DNA of 64,000 bases. Source: Streptomonospora sp. PA3 (GTDB lineage: Bacteria > Actinomycetota > Actinomycetes > Streptosporangiales > Streptosporangiaceae). Position numbers and translations under genes: made by a program. The notes under the pieces are model-generated. The model had not been told where the DNA came from and ran no database searches. It saw only the letters and a program-made list of their open reading frames with translations. Below, piece by piece: positions 40,430 through 49,397 of this stretch. The stretch is taken from positions 156,567 to 220,566 of the forward strand of contig NZ_VTZW01000004.1 of assembly GCF_009728995.1 (NCBI RefSeq), in the 5' to 3' direction. How positions within the stretch are numbered: position 1 is the first letter of the stretch; each line of letters opens with the position of its first letter.

Positions 40430-41283
40430 CGACTGACGCCGCCAAAGCCGGCACCGCGCGTCCCCCCGCCCATCCCTCCGGGGCGGGGGGACGCCCCCGC
40501 GTCGCGGGCCGCCCGCCCAACCGCGCGCTGCTGGGACTCGCCGGCGTCGTCGGCTTCCTGCTGCTGTGGGAGGCGGTTCCGCGGCTCGGGCTCGTCCCGG
40601 CCCGGTTCCTGCCGCCGGTGTCGGAGGTGCTGGCCACCCTCGGCACGCGGCTCGTGCTGCCGGAGTTCTGGACCGCGGTGGGCGACACCGTGGTCACCTG
40701 GGGGATCGGCCTGGGGATCGCATTCGCCGCCGCCGGCGTGCTGGGGTTCGTCATCGGATCGGTCCCCGTGCTGCGCGCCTTCACCTCCTCCACGGTGGAG
40801 TTCCTGCGGCCCATCCCCTCGGTGGCGCTCATCCCGCTGGCGATCCTGCTCTACGGCACCGACATGGCCTCCACCCTGCTGCTGGTGGTCTACGCGGCGT
40901 TCTGGCAGATCTACATCCAGGTGCTCTACGGCGTCGCCGACATCGACCCCGTCGCCGAGCAGACCGCCCGCTCCTACGGTCTGGGCCGCCTGGCGCGGCT
41001 GCGCTACGTGGCCTGGCCCTCCGCGCTGCCCTACATCCTCACCGGGCTGCGGCTGGGTGCGGCCGTGGCGCTGATCCTGACCATCACCGGACAGCTGATC
41101 ATCGGCACCCCCGGCCTGGGCCAGCAGATCGCCATCGCCAAGAACAGCAACGCCACCGCGCTGGTCTACGCGCTGATCATCGCCACCGGCGCCCTCGGGG
41201 TCGCCGTCAACGTCGGCGTGCGGGCCCTGGAGCGCAGGGCCCTGCGCTGGCACGCGTCGGTCCGCGGAGAGGAGATCGTGTGA
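40426..41283 (+). CDS. ABC transporter permease, SsuC-type (first)
   Basis: A 285-residue inner-membrane permease with six predicted helices and the BPD_transp_1 coupling loop (YGLGRLARLRYVAWPSALPY, residues about 180-200). Its N-terminal 30 residues are Pro/Gly/Arg-rich. The start overlaps the stop of the binding protein (ATGA) and its own stop overlaps the next permease (GTGA), so the two permeases are made together and probably form a heterodimer. Confidence 0.9.
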   Translation: MTTDAAKAGTARPPAHPSGAGGRPRVAGRPPNRALLGLAGVVGFLLLWEAVPRLGLVPARFLPPVSEVLATLGTRLVLPEFWTAVGDTVVTWGIGLGIAFAAAGVLGFVIGSVPVLRAFTSSTVEFLRPIPSVALIPLAILLYGTDMASTLLLVVYAAFWQIYIQVLYGVADIDPVAEQTARSYGLGRLARLRYVAWPSALPYILTGLRLGAAVALILTITGQLIIGTPGLGQQIAIAKNSNATALVYALIIATGALGVAVNVGVRALERRALRWHASVRGEEIV

Positions 41284-42113
41284 GCGCCGCAACCACCCCC
41301 GCACGCACCGGCGCGGGAGCCGCGAAACCGGGAGGGGCCGGCCGGACCGCGCTGCGCGCCCTGCAGATCGTGCTGCTTCCCATCCTGCTCATCGGCCTGT
41401 GGTGGGCGGCCAGCATCGCCTCGGGCGTGTACTACCTGCCCACACCCGGAGAGATCGCCGCCACCTTCGTCGAGGTGTGGGGCTCCCAGCGGCTGGCCGA
41501 CGACGTCCTGCCCAGCGTCGGGCGCCTGTTCGGCGGCTTCGCCCTGGGCACCGTCGGGGGCGTGGGCCTGGGCATCGTCCTGGGGCTCTCGTCGCGCATC
41601 CGCGCCGTTTTGGAGCCGGTCCTGGAGTTCTTCCGGGCCATCCCGCCCCCGGTGCTGGTGCCCCTGCTGATGCTGTTCGTCGGCGTCAACACCACGATGA
41701 AGCTCGCGGTGATCGTCTCCGGCTGCATCTGGCCCATCCTGCTCAACACCATCGAGGGCGTGCGGGCCGTCGACCCGGTGCTGATCGACACCTGCCGCTG
41801 CTACGGCATCCGGGGCCGGCGCTGGCTGACCACGCTGGTGCTGCGCTCGGCCAGCCCGCAGATCATGGCGGGGATGCGCCAGGGCCTGTCGATCGCGATC
41901 ATCCTCATGGTGATCAGCGAGATGTTCGCCAGCAGCAGCGGGCTGGGCTACACCATCATCCAGTTCCAGCGCACCTTCGCCATCCCGGAGATGTGGAGCG
42001 GCATCCTGCTGCTCGGCCTGCTCGGCTTCCTGCTCTCCGTCCTGTTCGGCTTCGCCGAGCGCAAGGTGCTGAAGTGGTACAACGGCGTGCGCGCAGCGGC
42101 GCGCGGGGAGTGA
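41280..42113 (+). CDS. ABC transporter permease, SsuC-type (second)
   Basis: A 277-residue permease similar to the preceding one: FFRAIPPPVLVPLLMLFVG and the coupling loop YGIRGRRWLTTLVLRSASP. The GTG start overlaps the previous stop. Two different permeases are less common in sulfonate-type importers, which usually use a homodimer; this is a feature of the riboflavin/thiamine-precursor and phthalate-like subgroups. Confidence 0.9.
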   Translation: MSAATTPARTGAGAAKPGGAGRTALRALQIVLLPILLIGLWWAASIASGVYYLPTPGEIAATFVEVWGSQRLADDVLPSVGRLFGGFALGTVGGVGLGIVLGLSSRIRAVLEPVLEFFRAIPPPVLVPLLMLFVGVNTTMKLAVIVSGCIWPILLNTIEGVRAVDPVLIDTCRCYGIRGRRWLTTLVLRSASPQIMAGMRQGLSIAIILMVISEMFASSSGLGYTIIQFQRTFAIPEMWSGILLLGLLGFLLSVLFGFAERKVLKWYNGVRAAARGE

Positions 42114-42123
42114 AGCGAGAACC

Positions 42124-42987
42124 ATGGCGACGACACCGACCGCACCGGCACCACAGACCACCGCTTCGCACAAGAAGGCCCACATGCTCGATGTCACCGG
42201 ACTGCAGAAGATCTACCCCGGCCAGCACGGCGATGTCGAGGCGCTGCGCGACCTGACCTTTCACCTCGGCGACGGGGAGCTGGCATGCCTGGTCGGTCCC
42301 TCCGGCTGCGGCAAGACCACGCTGCTGAAGTGCATCGCCGGGCTGATGCGCCCCACCTCCGGCAGCGTCGAACTGGCCGGCGAGCAGGTCACCGGGCCGC
42401 CCCGGGACATGGCCGTCGTCTTCCAGGAGTACGGCCGCAGCCTGTTCCCGTGGCTGCGCGTGCGCGACAACGTCGAGCTGCCGCTGAAGGAGAAGCGGCT
42501 CTCCAAGGCGCGCCGCCGCGAGCTGAGCGACGAGGCGCTGGACGCCGTGGGCCTGCTCAAGTCCGCCGGCGCCTACCCCTGGCAGCTCTCCGGCGGCATG
42601 CAGCAGCGCGTCGCCATCGCCCGCGCGATCGCCTACGAGCCGCGGGTGCTGCTGATGGACGAGCCGTTCGCCGCGGTCGACGCCCAGACCCGGGCCGACC
42701 TGGAGGACCTCATCCGCACGCTGTGGAAGCGGTTCTCCATGACCGTCCTGTTCGTCACCCACGACATCGACGAGGCCGTCTACCTGGGCCAGCGGGTCCT
42801 GGTGATGTCGTCCTCGCCGACGATCATCCAGGACGACGTGGCCATCGACCTGCCCGACGAGCGCGACCAGATCAGCACCCGCGGCGAGCACCGCTTCGCC
42901 GAGCTGCGCACCCGCATCTACGCCGAGATCCGCAACGCCTCCCAGCCGCAGGAGGCCGGCAAGCAGCAGGCGGCCGCGGCCGAGTAG
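42124..42987 (+). CDS. ABC transporter ATP-binding protein, SsuB/TauB-type
   Basis: A 287-residue ATPase: Walker A GPSGCGKTTLLKCIAG, Q-loop VVFQEYGRSLFPWL, signature QLSGGMQQRVAIARAI, Walker B VLLMDEPFAAVDAQTR, switch His in FVTHDIDEAVYLGQ. The N-terminal 20 residues are an unstructured Thr/Pro/Ala tail and the C-terminus is Gln/Ala-rich. It powers the importer encoded by the three preceding genes, 10 bp after the second permease. Confidence 0.93.
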   Translation: MATTPTAPAPQTTASHKKAHMLDVTGLQKIYPGQHGDVEALRDLTFHLGDGELACLVGPSGCGKTTLLKCIAGLMRPTSGSVELAGEQVTGPPRDMAVVFQEYGRSLFPWLRVRDNVELPLKEKRLSKARRRELSDEALDAVGLLKSAGAYPWQLSGGMQQRVAIARAIAYEPRVLLMDEPFAAVDAQTRADLEDLIRTLWKRFSMTVLFVTHDIDEAVYLGQRVLVMSSSPTIIQDDVAIDLPDERDQISTRGEHRFAELRTRIYAEIRNASQPQEAGKQQAAAAE

Positions 42988-43040
42988 CCGCCCCCGCGGC
43001 ACGGCGCCGAAGCGGCGGGCCGGGCGGCCGCACACAGACT

Positions 43041-43082
43041 CGGCGGGCGGCGGTGTCCGAAGACAGGCGCCGCCGCCCGCCG
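43041..43082 (+). terminator. Stem-loop between the importer and the aldehyde dehydrogenase
   Basis: 12-bp perfect stem (CGGCGGGCGGCG and its complement) with an 18-nt loop in a 176-bp gap. It may be a terminator or attenuator that partly separates the dehydrogenase gene from the importer. Confidence 0.45.
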
Positions 43083-43163
43083 GCCCAACCACAGCGGGCG
43101 GGGCGGCGGTACTGCCGCCGCGGCCCTGCCCGGCCCCCCATTCCTTCGACGCAAGGAGCGACG

Positions 43164-44624
43164 ATGACACTGCTCAACGACCGCGAATGGCGCGGCAACG
43201 TCTTCACCGGATCCTGGCGGCCCGCCCAGGGCGGCACCGCCCCCGTCACCTCGCCCACCACCGGCAGCGAGCTGGGCCGCATCGGCTCGGCCGGCGCCGC
43301 CGACGTCGCCGAGGCCGCCGAGCGCGCCGCCGAGGCGCAGCGGCACTGGGCGGCGGTCCCCTTCGAGGAGCGCGCCGCCGTGCTGCGCCGGGCCGGCGCC
43401 AAGTTCGAGGAGGAGGCCGACGAGATCGCCTCCTGGCTGCGCCAGGAGGCCGGATCGGCCGCCGGCAAGGCCGGCTTCGAGGTACACCTGGCCGTCACCG
43501 AGGCCTACGAGAGCGCCGCGCTGGCCTCCCAGCCCAACGGCGAGGTGCTGCGCAGTGCCCAGCCGCGGCTGAGCCTGGCCCGGCGGGTGCCCGTGGGCGT
43601 CGTCGGCGTCATCGCCCCGTTCAACTTCCCGCTGATCCTGGGCATGCGCTCGGTCGCGCCGGCCCTGGCCCTGGGCAACGCGGTCGTGCTCAAGCCCGAC
43701 CCGCGCACCGCCGTCTCGGGCGGCGCCGTGATCGCCGAGGTGTTCCGCGAGGCCGGCCTGCCCGACGGCGTGCTGCAGATGCTGCCCGGCGGCGCCGAGG
43801 CCGGCGAGCAGCTGGTGGCCGACCCCAACATCGCCGTCGTCTCCTTCACCGGATCCACCGCCGCCGGCCGCAAGGTCGGCGAGGCGGCGGGCCGCCACCT
43901 CAAGCGCGCCCACCTGGAACTGGGCGGCAACTCGCCGCTGATCGTGCTGGAGGACGCCGACGTCGACCGCGCCGCCTCCGTCGGCGCCTGGGGCTCGTTC
44001 CTGCACCAGGGCCAGATCTGCATGACCACCGGGCGCCACCTGGTGCACGAGTCGCTGGCCGACGCCTACGTCGAGAAGCTGGCGGCCAAGGCCGACGCGC
44101 TGACCGTGGGCGACCCCGAGCAGGAGGGCACCGCCCTGGGCCCGATCATCGACGTCGGCCAGCGCGACAGGATCCACGACCTGGTCACCCGCAGCGTGGA
44201 GGCCGGCGCCAAGGTGCGCGCCGGGGGCACCTACGACGCCCAGTTCTACCGGCCCACCGTGCTGGACCAGGTCACCCGCGACACCCCCGCCTTCCACGAG
44301 GAGGTCTTCGGTCCGGTGGCCCCGGTCATCCGCTTCTCCACCCTGGAGGAGGCCGCCGAGATCGCCGCGGCCAGCGACTACGGCCTGTCCCTGGGCATCC
44401 TCACCGGCAACCCCATGCGCGGCATGGAGCTGGCCGACCGCATCCCCACCGGCATCGTGCACATCAACGACCAGACGGTCGACGACGAGGCGGTGGCCCC
44501 CTTCGGCGGCGTCCGCGCCTCGGGCACCGGAGCCCGCTTCGGCGGCACCCGCGCCAACCTGGAGGCGTTCACCGAGACCCAGTGGGTCACCATGCAAAGC
44601 GAGATCCAGCGCTACCCGTTCTAG
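43164..44624 (+). CDS. Aryl-aldehyde (benzaldehyde/vanillin-type) dehydrogenase
   Basis: A 486-residue NAD(P)-dependent aldehyde dehydrogenase. Catalytic Glu in LELGGNSPLIVLEDAD and nucleophile Cys in HQGQICMTTGRH; cofactor loops FTGSTAAGRKVG and PFNFPLILGMRS. The QRHWAAVPFEERAAVLRRA and GIVHINDQTVDDEA segments match benzaldehyde/vanillin dehydrogenases. It could oxidise 4-hydroxybenzaldehyde or vanillin to the acid that PobA and the pca enzymes then use. The ATG is preceded by AAGGAGCG. Confidence 0.88.
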   Translation: MTLLNDREWRGNVFTGSWRPAQGGTAPVTSPTTGSELGRIGSAGAADVAEAAERAAEAQRHWAAVPFEERAAVLRRAGAKFEEEADEIASWLRQEAGSAAGKAGFEVHLAVTEAYESAALASQPNGEVLRSAQPRLSLARRVPVGVVGVIAPFNFPLILGMRSVAPALALGNAVVLKPDPRTAVSGGAVIAEVFREAGLPDGVLQMLPGGAEAGEQLVADPNIAVVSFTGSTAAGRKVGEAAGRHLKRAHLELGGNSPLIVLEDADVDRAASVGAWGSFLHQGQICMTTGRHLVHESLADAYVEKLAAKADALTVGDPEQEGTALGPIIDVGQRDRIHDLVTRSVEAGAKVRAGGTYDAQFYRPTVLDQVTRDTPAFHEEVFGPVAPVIRFSTLEEAAEIAAASDYGLSLGILTGNPMRGMELADRIPTGIVHINDQTVDDEAVAPFGGVRASGTGARFGGTRANLEAFTETQWVTMQSEIQRYPF

Positions 44625-44655
44625 GCGGCATCCCGCCCCGCGGCGCGTCCCCGCC

Positions 44656-44703
44656 CCCACGGCCCCGGCCGAACCGCCGTCCCGGTTCGCCCGGGGCCGT
44701 GGG
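44656..44703 (+). terminator. Strong terminator after the aldehyde dehydrogenase gene
   Basis: Perfect 13-bp outer stem (CCCACGGCCCCGG and its complement) with an additional inner CGAACCG/CGGTTCG stem; 31 bp after the stop. Confidence 0.7.
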
Positions 44704-44734
44704 CCTTCCCGCGGTGGAATCGCCGGGACACCGG

Positions 44735-45480
44735 CAGCGGAGACGCTGCGCGTCACGTGCCCTCCCGTCAGCCCGCCACCGCCCCAACGGAGACGCCGCG
44801 CGTCACGTGTTTCCTTGCCGGCCGCCGAGCGCACGCTGCACCTGTCAGACGGAGCCGTGCCACCGGTGGCGGGCCTCCGGCGCAACGGTGATCCGTGCGC
44901 TCGGCGGCAAGCCGGCGCACGGCGCTTCGCGCACCCCAGCCCCATTGCCGCAGCCGCTGTGGTGACCGCCCTGGGTGGTTCGCGGAGGGTCCTCCGGTCG
45001 CCAGGGCAGAGGATTCCACCGGGGACCGCAGGGGAGCCGCCACCACCGGGGTTGCGGCAATGGGCGCGTCTCGCGTAGCGCGGTCGCAGCTTGCCGCCGA
45101 GCGCACGCTGAGCTTGTGGGGCGGAGCCGCGCCACCGGTGGCGGGCGTCCGGCGCAACGGTGATCCGTGCGCTCGGCGGCAAGCTGGCGCACGGCGCTTC
45201 GCGCACCCCAGCCCCATTGCCGCAGCCGCTGTGGTGACCGCCCTGGGCGGTTCGCGGAGGGTCCTCCGGTCGCCAGGGCAGAGGATTCCACCGGGAACCG
45301 CAGGGGAGCCGCCACCACCGGGGTTGCGGCAATGGGCGCGTCTCGCGTAGCGCGGTCGCAGCTTGCCGCCGAGCGCACGCTGAGCTTGTGGGGCGGAGCC
45401 GCGCCACCGGTTGCGGGCGTCCGGCGCAACGGTGATCCGTGCGCTCGGCGGCAAGCCGGCTCTGTACAAGTTCGTGGCAT
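44735..45480. repeat. Intergenic tandem repeat array (272-bp unit, about 2.3 copies)
   Basis: Near-identical units begin at 44821, 45093 and 45365 (period 272), the last one truncated at about 45455. Each has a hairpin with CCGCCGAGCGCACG arms closed by CGTGCGCTCGGCGG. A second inverted repeat (CCCATTGCCGCA at 44941-44952, complement at 45053-45064) encloses about 100 nt. Just before, GGAGACGC.GCGCGTCACGTG occurs twice. The same words occur at 14.0-14.45 kb. Open frames across it reflect the repeat and not genes. Confidence 0.85.
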
Positions 45481-45533
45481 GAAGCGCCTGGAGCCGCGCC
45501 CCGCCGTTGTTGAATACGCCCTAAGCTGGCCCC

Positions 45534-46223
45534 ATGCCCCGCCCCTACACGCTGCTCAGCTGTGCCATGTCGCTCGACGGGTATATCGACGACGGCGGGC
45601 CCGAGCGGTTGCGGCTGTCCTCGGCCGAGGACTTCGACGAGGTCGACGAGCTGCGGGCGGGGTGCGACGCCATCCTCGTGGGGGCCGGCACCGTGCGCAG
45701 CGACGATCCGCGGCTGCTGGTGCGCTCGCCCGAGCGGCGGGCGCGGCGGGTCTCCCAGGGGCACACGGCCGACCTGGTCAAGGTCGTCCTCAGCGAGAGC
45801 GGCGGCGTCGATCCCGCCGCACGGGTGTTCACCACCGGCGACGCGGCCAAGCTGGTCTACGTCGGCGCCGCCGCCCGCGCCGCGACCGCGCGGCGGTTCG
45901 CCGCCGCCCGCAGCGACGCGGAGGTCGTCGAGGCGGGTTCCGACCCGGCCGCGGTCCTCGCCGACCTCGCCGCCCGCGGCGTCCGGCGGCTGCTGGTCGA
46001 AGGCGGCACCGGCGTGCACACCCGCTTCCTCACCGCCGGGCTCGCCGACGAGTTGCGCGTCGCGGTCGCCCCGTTCTTCATCGGCGACCCCGCCGCCCCG
46101 CGCTTCGTGGCCCCGGGGGCCTTCCTCCACGGGCCCGCCGCACCGATGCGGCTCGCCGAGGCCCGCGCCCTCGGCGACATGGCGATCCTGCGCTACCTGC
46201 CCCAGACCCCGGAGACCGCGTGA
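45534..46223 (+). CDS. Pyrimidine reductase family protein (RibD C-terminal domain)
   Basis: A 229-residue stand-alone RibD-reductase-like protein with a DHFR-type fold. Motifs: SCAMSLDGYIDD at the N-terminus, DAILVGAGTVRSDDPRL and RRLLVEGGTGVHTRFL (NADPH binding). It could reduce the ribosylaminopyrimidine of riboflavin synthesis or a related substrate. Its stop overlaps the start of a deaminase gene (TGATG), so the two halves of a RibD are encoded as adjacent separate genes, in the opposite order to the fused enzyme. Confidence 0.88.
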   Translation: MPRPYTLLSCAMSLDGYIDDGGPERLRLSSAEDFDEVDELRAGCDAILVGAGTVRSDDPRLLVRSPERRARRVSQGHTADLVKVVLSESGGVDPAARVFTTGDAAKLVYVGAAARAATARRFAAARSDAEVVEAGSDPAAVLADLAARGVRRLLVEGGTGVHTRFLTAGLADELRVAVAPFFIGDPAAPRFVAPGAFLHGPAAPMRLAEARALGDMAILRYLPQTPETA

Positions 46224-46717
46224 TGACCACCCCCTCCGCCCCCGGCCCGCCGCCCGGCACCGGAGCCGAACCCACCGGCGCCGACCGCCACTGGCTGCGC
46301 GCGGCCATCGCGCTGTCCCGCCGGTGCCCGCCCTCGCAGACCGCGTTCTCGGTCGGCGCGGTGATCGTCGACGCCCGGGGCGAGGTCCTCGCCGACGGCT
46401 ACTCGCGCCGCGACGACCCGCACGACCACGCCGAGGAGGCCGCGCTGCGCGGGATCGACCCGCGGGACCCGCGGCTCGCCGAAGCGACCGTCTACAGCTC
46501 GCTGGAGCCCTGCTCGCAGCGGGCCTCGCGCCCCACTCCGTGCGCCGATCTCATCCTGGCGACGCCGATCCCGCGGGTGGTCGTGGCCTGGCGCGAGCCG
46601 GCGCTGTTCGTCCGCGCCGAGGGCGTGGAGCGGCTGCGCCGTGCGGGCCGCACCGTGGTCGAGTACGCCGCCCTGGCCGAGGAGGCGCGGGAGGTCAACG
46701 CGCACCTGCTGGGCTGA
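46223..46717 (+). CDS. CMP/dCMP-type deaminase (RibD N-terminal domain-like)
   Basis: A 164-residue zinc deaminase. Zinc and catalytic motif HDHAEEAALRG (HAE) and EPCSQRASRPTPCADL (PCxxC-like, as in RibD). The N-terminal 20 residues are Pro/Gly-rich. Coupled by overlap with the reductase gene. The pair probably catalyses consecutive deamination and reduction of a pyrimidine intermediate, either in riboflavin synthesis or in a deazapurine-like pathway. A full riboflavin operon is not visible nearby. Confidence 0.85.
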   Translation: MTTPSAPGPPPGTGAEPTGADRHWLRAAIALSRRCPPSQTAFSVGAVIVDARGEVLADGYSRRDDPHDHAEEAALRGIDPRDPRLAEATVYSSLEPCSQRASRPTPCADLILATPIPRVVVAWREPALFVRAEGVERLRRAGRTVVEYAALAEEAREVNAHLLG

Positions 46718-46772
46718 GACCACCCGCCTCCCGCTCGGCGGCCCCGGACACCCCGACGCGGGGCAGCGCCGG

Positions 46773-49286
46773 TCAGAGCCGGTTGACGTCGGTGACGCGG
46801 ACGACGGCGTGGCCGGCCTCGTCGGAGGCGGTGAGGTCGACCTCGGCGCTGATGCCCCAGTCGCGGTCGCCGCTGGGGTCGTGGAAGATCTGGCGGACCT
46901 GCCAGCTGTCGCCGTGCTCCTCAATGAGCAGCATGGCCGGGCTGCGCGCGTCGGGGCCGATACCGAGGTCGTCGTGCTCCTCGAAGTAGTCGTCCATGGC
47001 CGCCTCCCACGCCTCGGCGTCCCAGCCGTCCTCGGCGTCCAGTTCGCCCAGCTCGGCGTAGCGGCCCAGCGCGGCCAGCTCCACCCGGCGGAACATCGCG
47101 TTGCGCACCAGCACCCGAAACGCCCGGGGATTGGCGGTGACCGGTTTGACGCGCTCCTCGGCCTCGTCCTCGGCGGTCTCGGGCTCCTCGGGGTTGGTCA
47201 GCTGCTCCCACTCGTCCAGCAGGCTGGAGTCGACCTGGCGGACGAGCTCGCCCAGCCACTCGATCAGGTCGCGCAGCTCATCGGTCTTGGCGTCCTCGGG
47301 AACGGTCTGGCTGAGGGCCTTGTAGGCGCCGGCCAGGTAGCGCAGCACCAGCCCCTCCGAGCGCGCCAGCTCGTAGAAGCCCACGTACTCGGTGAACGTC
47401 ATCGCCCGCTCGAACAGGTCGCGCGCCACCGACTTGGGCCGCAGCGGGTGGTCGCCCACCCACGGGTGGCCGCGCCGGTAGACCTCGTAGGCGTGGTCGA
47501 GCAGCTCCTCCAGCGGCTTGGGGTAGTCGATCTCCTCCAGCCGCTCCATGCGCTCCTCGTACTCGATGCCGTCGGCCTTCATCTGCGCCACGGCCTCGCC
47601 GCGCGCCTTGTTCAGCTGGGCGCCGAGGATCTGGCGGGGGTCGTCGAGGGTGGACTCGACCACGGTCAGCACGTCGAGCGGGTAGGTGGGCGCGGCGGGG
47701 TCGAGCAGCTCCAGCGCCGCCAGCGCGAAGGTCGACAGCGGCTGGTTCAGCGCGAAGTCGGGCTGGAGGTCGACGGTCAACCGGGCGACGCGGCCGTTCT
47801 CGTCGGGTTCCTCCAGTCGCTCCACGATGCCGCCGTCGATCAGCGAGCGGTAGATGGCGACGGCCTCGCTGATGTGGCGCCGCTGGGCGGGCCGGTCCTC
47901 GTGGTTGTCGGTGAGCAGGTGGCGCATGCCCGCGAAGCAGTCGCCGGGGCGGGCCAGGACGCTCAGCAGCATCGCGTTGCTCACCCGGAACCGCGACTTC
48001 AGCGGCTCGGGCTCGGCGGCGATGAGCTTCTCGAAGGTGTTCTGATCCCAGCCGACGAACCCCTCGGGCGCCTTCTTGCGCACCACCTTGCGCCGCTTCT
48101 TGGGATCGTCGCCGGCCTTGGCCAGCGCCTTCTCGTTCTCCACGACGTGTTCGGGGGCCTGCACCACCACGTTGCCCACGGTGTCGAATCCGGCGCGCCC
48201 GGCCCGGCCGGCGATCTGGTGGAACTCGCGGGCGCTCAGCCGCCGCACCCGCGAGCCGTCGTACTTGCTCAGCGCGGTGAACAGCACGGTGCGGATGGGG
48301 ACGTTGACCCCCACACCCAGGGTGTCGGTGCCGCAGATGACCTTCAGCAGCCCGGCCTGGGCGAGGCGTTCGACCAGTCGGCGGTACTTGGGCAGCATGC
48401 CGGCATGGTGCACGCCGATGCCGTGGCGGACGTAGCGGGAGAGGTTGCGCCCGAACTTCGTGGTGAAGCGGAAGTTGCCGATCTCCTTGGCGATCGCGTC
48501 CTTCTCGGCCCGGGTGCACATGTTGATGCTGGTCAGCGACTGGGCGCGCTCGACCGCCTGCGCCTGGGTGAAGTGCACGATGTAGACGGGGGACTCGCGG
48601 GTCTCCAGGAGTTCCTCAAGGGTCTCGTGCAGGGGGGTGGTGCGGTAGGAGTAGTACAGCGGCACCGGCCGCTCGGCCGAGCTGACCACGGTGGTCTGGC
48701 GCCCGGTGCGCCGGGTGAGGTCGTCCTCGAACCGGCTGACGTCGCCCAGGGTGGCCGACATCAGCAGGAACTGGACCTGCGGAAGTTCGAGCAGCGGCAC
48801 CTGCCAGGCCCACCCGCGGTCGGGGTCGCCGTAGAAGTGGAACTCGTCCATCACGACGGTGCCGATGTCGGCGTCGGCGCCGTCGCGCAGCGCGATCTGC
48901 GCCAGGACCTCGGCGGTGCAGCACACGATGGGGGCGTCGGAGTTGACGCTGGCGTCGCCGGTCATCATGCCGACGTTGTCGGTGCCGAAGACCGCGCACA
49001 GCTCGAAGAACTTCTCCGAGACCAGGGCCTTGATGGGCGCGGTGTAGAACGCGCACTCGTCGCGGGCCAGTGCGGCGAACAGCGCGCCGGAGGCGACCAG
49101 GCTCTTGCCGGAGCCGGTGGGGGTGCTGAGGATGACGTTGGAGCCCGACACCACCTCGATGAGGGCTTCCTCCTGGTGGGGATAGAGGGTGAGCCCGCGC
49201 TCCTCGGCCCAGGACGCGAACGCTTCGAAGAGGGAGTCGGGTTCGGGGCGGGCGGGAAGCTGATCGATGAGACTCACGCATTCCAT
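46773..49286 (-). CDS. DEAD/DEAH-box RNA helicase with DUF3516 domain
   Basis: An 837-residue Ski2/Mtr4-like helicase typical of actinobacteria. Motif I STPTGSGKS near residue 55, motif II MDEFHFYG, motif III LMSATLGD and motif VI EFHQIAGRAGRAGFD. A basic insert DPKKRRKVVRKK follows the helicase core, then the C-terminal DUF3516 half. Probably an RNA-processing or decay factor. I chose ATG 49286 (MECVSLIDQLPARP); longer in-frame starts add an unlikely Arg/Gly leader. The stop is 55 bp from the convergent deaminase gene. Confidence 0.9.
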   Translation of the reverse strand: MECVSLIDQLPARPEPDSLFEAFASWAEERGLTLYPHQEEALIEVVSGSNVILSTPTGSGKSLVASGALFAALARDECAFYTAPIKALVSEKFFELCAVFGTDNVGMMTGDASVNSDAPIVCCTAEVLAQIALRDGADADIGTVVMDEFHFYGDPDRGWAWQVPLLELPQVQFLLMSATLGDVSRFEDDLTRRTGRQTTVVSSAERPVPLYYSYRTTPLHETLEELLETRESPVYIVHFTQAQAVERAQSLTSINMCTRAEKDAIAKEIGNFRFTTKFGRNLSRYVRHGIGVHHAGMLPKYRRLVERLAQAGLLKVICGTDTLGVGVNVPIRTVLFTALSKYDGSRVRRLSAREFHQIAGRAGRAGFDTVGNVVVQAPEHVVENEKALAKAGDDPKKRRKVVRKKAPEGFVGWDQNTFEKLIAAEPEPLKSRFRVSNAMLLSVLARPGDCFAGMRHLLTDNHEDRPAQRRHISEAVAIYRSLIDGGIVERLEEPDENGRVARLTVDLQPDFALNQPLSTFALAALELLDPAAPTYPLDVLTVVESTLDDPRQILGAQLNKARGEAVAQMKADGIEYEERMERLEEIDYPKPLEELLDHAYEVYRRGHPWVGDHPLRPKSVARDLFERAMTFTEYVGFYELARSEGLVLRYLAGAYKALSQTVPEDAKTDELRDLIEWLGELVRQVDSSLLDEWEQLTNPEEPETAEDEAEERVKPVTANPRAFRVLVRNAMFRRVELAALGRYAELGELDAEDGWDAEAWEAAMDDYFEEHDDLGIGPDARSPAMLLIEEHGDSWQVRQIFHDPSGDRDWGISAEVDLTASDEAGHAVVRVTDVNRL

Positions 49287-49339
49287 ACTGCCTGCTCCCG
49301 GCGACCGCCCGGTCCACTCCTCCACAGGCCCTGCTCTGC

Positions 49340-49392
49340 GGCTCGGCACGCCTCGGCCGCGCCGCCCCGGCGCGGCCGAGGCGTGCCGAGCC
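49340..49392 (-). terminator. 24-bp perfect stem-loop terminator of the acetylxylan esterase gene
   Basis: Arms 49340-49363 and 49369-49392 are exactly complementary (right arm begins GGCGCGGCCGAGG) with a 5-nt loop, 5 bp beyond the esterase stop. It is the longest perfect hairpin in the window. Confidence 0.8.
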
Positions 49393-49397
49393 CCGGT

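Noticed and set aside
44735..45480. Coding genes inside the tandem repeat array
   Set aside because: All open frames repeat with the 272-bp unit, have no ribosome binding sites and are Arg/Ala-rich shadows of hairpin DNA.
42918..46130. A 1070-codon minus-strand frame covering the aldehyde dehydrogenase and the repeat array
   Set aside because: It reads through a terminator and three repeat units and contains no domain; it is a shadow frame.
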